A stretch of 6,461 nucleotides of DNA, from positions 1 to 6,461 of the forward strand of contig JANTGW010000061.1 in NCBI GenBank assembly GCA_024762705.1, given 5' to 3'. Numbering within the stretch: the stretch's first letter is position 1; every line of letters begins with the position of its first letter. The notes beneath the pieces are model-generated. The model saw only the letters and a list, made by a program, of their open reading frames with translations. It made no database searches and was not told the origin of the DNA. The stretch comes from Sulfurimonas sp. GTDB lineage: Bacteria; Campylobacterota; Campylobacteria; Campylobacterales; Sulfurimonadaceae. Of this stretch, positions 5,912 to 6,461 are shown in pieces. The translations under genes were made by a program, and so were the position numbers.

Positions 5912-5925
5912 AAAATAATTTTAAT
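5898..5925 (+). promoter_or_regulatory. Possible promoter of the small acidic protein gene
   Basis: TTTAAT (5920-5925, 5/6 to the -10 consensus) lies 16 nt after TTGGTT (5898-5903, 3/6 to -35). It is the best match in the 90-nt gap, but the stretch is A/T-rich and other placements are possible. Confidence 0.28.
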
Positions 5926-5945
5926 AGCAAAGCGTGGAAATAGAT

Positions 5946-6254
5946 ATGTTTGAAATAATAACTTACGAAGAAGAAGTACAGTTTCAGTACACTCTGCCTG
6001 ACGAAGAAGAACCAAGATTTATAGAGCATGAACTTACTCTTGTTTGGGAAGACAGCATTGAGGCGTTCATAAAAGAGCATGGAGAAGATAAACCTTATAA
6101 AGTAAATGAGTTTAAACTCGAGAGTGCTAAAAATTTCTTTCTCCATAAACTAGAAGAACGTACAGATGAAACCATTGAAGAGGTGCAAGAAGAGATCGCC
6201 AACAAGATGAAGTTTGGCTTTGAATTTAGTGGCCAACTTCACAATGACGATTAA
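5946..6254 (+). CDS. Small acidic protein of unknown function
   Basis: Not recognised. From ATG 5946, preceded by a GGAAAT ribosome-binding-like sequence (5936-5941), the product is 102 aa. A GTG at 5934 in the same frame would add four residues (106 aa) and cannot be excluded. More than a quarter of the residues are Glu or Asp. The N-terminal half (1-35) reads as beta strands, with FEIITYEEEVQFQYTL and then HELTLVW. The second half is helical, including ESAKNFFLHKLEERTDETIE (59-78). There are no cysteines, signal peptide or membrane segment, so it is probably a soluble cytoplasmic protein. It stands 90 nt after the surE cluster, and its stop overlaps by 4 nt the stop of the convergent histidine kinase gene. 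Confidence 0.75.
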   Translation: MFEIITYEEEVQFQYTLPDEEEPRFIEHELTLVWEDSIEAFIKEHGEDKPYKVNEFKLESAKNFFLHKLEERTDETIEEVQEEIANKMKFGFEFSGQLHNDD

Positions 6255-6461
6255 TATCTTACTTTTTTAATCATTGAAGCATGAAAAGTGTAGGTAAAGG
6301 TACTTCCTTTTCCTAATTTTGATTTTATATCAAGATGTATGTCCGCTTCATCTATGATGGACTTGACGATGCTCATGCCAATTCCAAAACCGCTTTTATG
6401 CTCATTTTCGCGGTAATATCTCTCAAGAATTCTTTGCGGGTTTTCAATGCCTTTTCCATAG
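6251..6461 (-). CDS. Sensor histidine kinase, C-terminal end of ATPase domain, partial
   Basis: The last 69 residues of a gene that begins beyond the window, read on the minus strand to TAA at 6253-6251. Seen motifs belong to the HATPase_c domain: YGKGIENPQRILERYYRENE is the F-box region (usually 'i-FerfyR'), SGFGIGMSIVKSII (23-36) is the G2 box, and LGKGSTFTYTF (49-59) is the conserved end of the domain. These bind ATP for autophosphorylation of a histidine that lies outside the window. The 'ERYYRE...GFGIG' style is common in Campylobacterota two-component kinases. The sensory part and the partner response regulator are not visible. Its 3' end overlaps the convergent small acidic gene by 4 nt, leaving no room for a terminator between them. 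Confidence 0.88.
   Translation of the reverse strand, partial: YGKGIENPQRILERYYRENEHKSGFGIGMSIVKSIIDEADIHLDIKSKLGKGSTFTYTFHASMIKKVRY

Noticed and set aside
5910..6146. A minus-strand Phe/Tyr-rich frame opposite the small acidic gene
   Set aside because: Its aromatic richness is the complement of Glu/Lys codons on the plus strand; the plus frame has the better start context and a stop arranged with its neighbour.

Overview
This window looks like an ordinary chromosomal segment from a low-GC member of the Campylobacterota (former Epsilonproteobacteria), most like Sulfurimonas and relatives. The evidence is the A/T-rich sequence, the family character of Rho, SurE and the sensor kinase, and a surE gene followed at once by a ThiF/TcdA-type gene, an order I recall from Campylobacter. 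The genus is an inference. I see no insertion sequence, phage gene, CRISPR array, tRNA or rRNA.

Left part (1-555, + strand): the 3' end of murD (peptidoglycan precursor synthesis) is followed after 3 nt by a small thioredoxin-fold protein that has lost the first cysteine of the CxxC motif. This pair converges on rho, and a dyad covers the short gap and the rho stop codon.

Minus-strand block (552-3706): transcription runs from a 174-aa protein of unknown function (3706-3182), to a membrane-anchored chemoreceptor-like protein with a truncated signalling hairpin (3155-2025), to the transcription terminator Rho (1910-552). Rho has its own sigma70-like promoter in the 114-nt gap. A near-perfect 22-bp dyad fills the spacer between its -35 and -10 boxes.

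Plus-strand block (3794-5855): surE, tcdA, a two-helix membrane protein with a cysteine-containing tail, and an 83-aa protein of unknown function are packed as one probable operon. Spacings are +1 nt, +11 nt and a 17-nt overlap. The only promoter-like sequence before surE would give an almost leaderless mRNA. The first two genes encode housekeeping enzymes (nucleoside monophosphate phosphatase and tRNA ct6A cyclase); the last two have no assignable function.

Right end: after a 90-nt A/T-rich gap comes a small acidic protein (5946-6254). Its stop overlaps by 4 nt the stop of a convergent sensor histidine kinase, of which only the last 69 residues lie in the window.

No clearly new defence, mobile or biosynthetic system is visible. 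The best leads are the asymmetric chemoreceptor, the dyad inside the rho promoter, and the two small unknown genes riding behind surE-tcdA.
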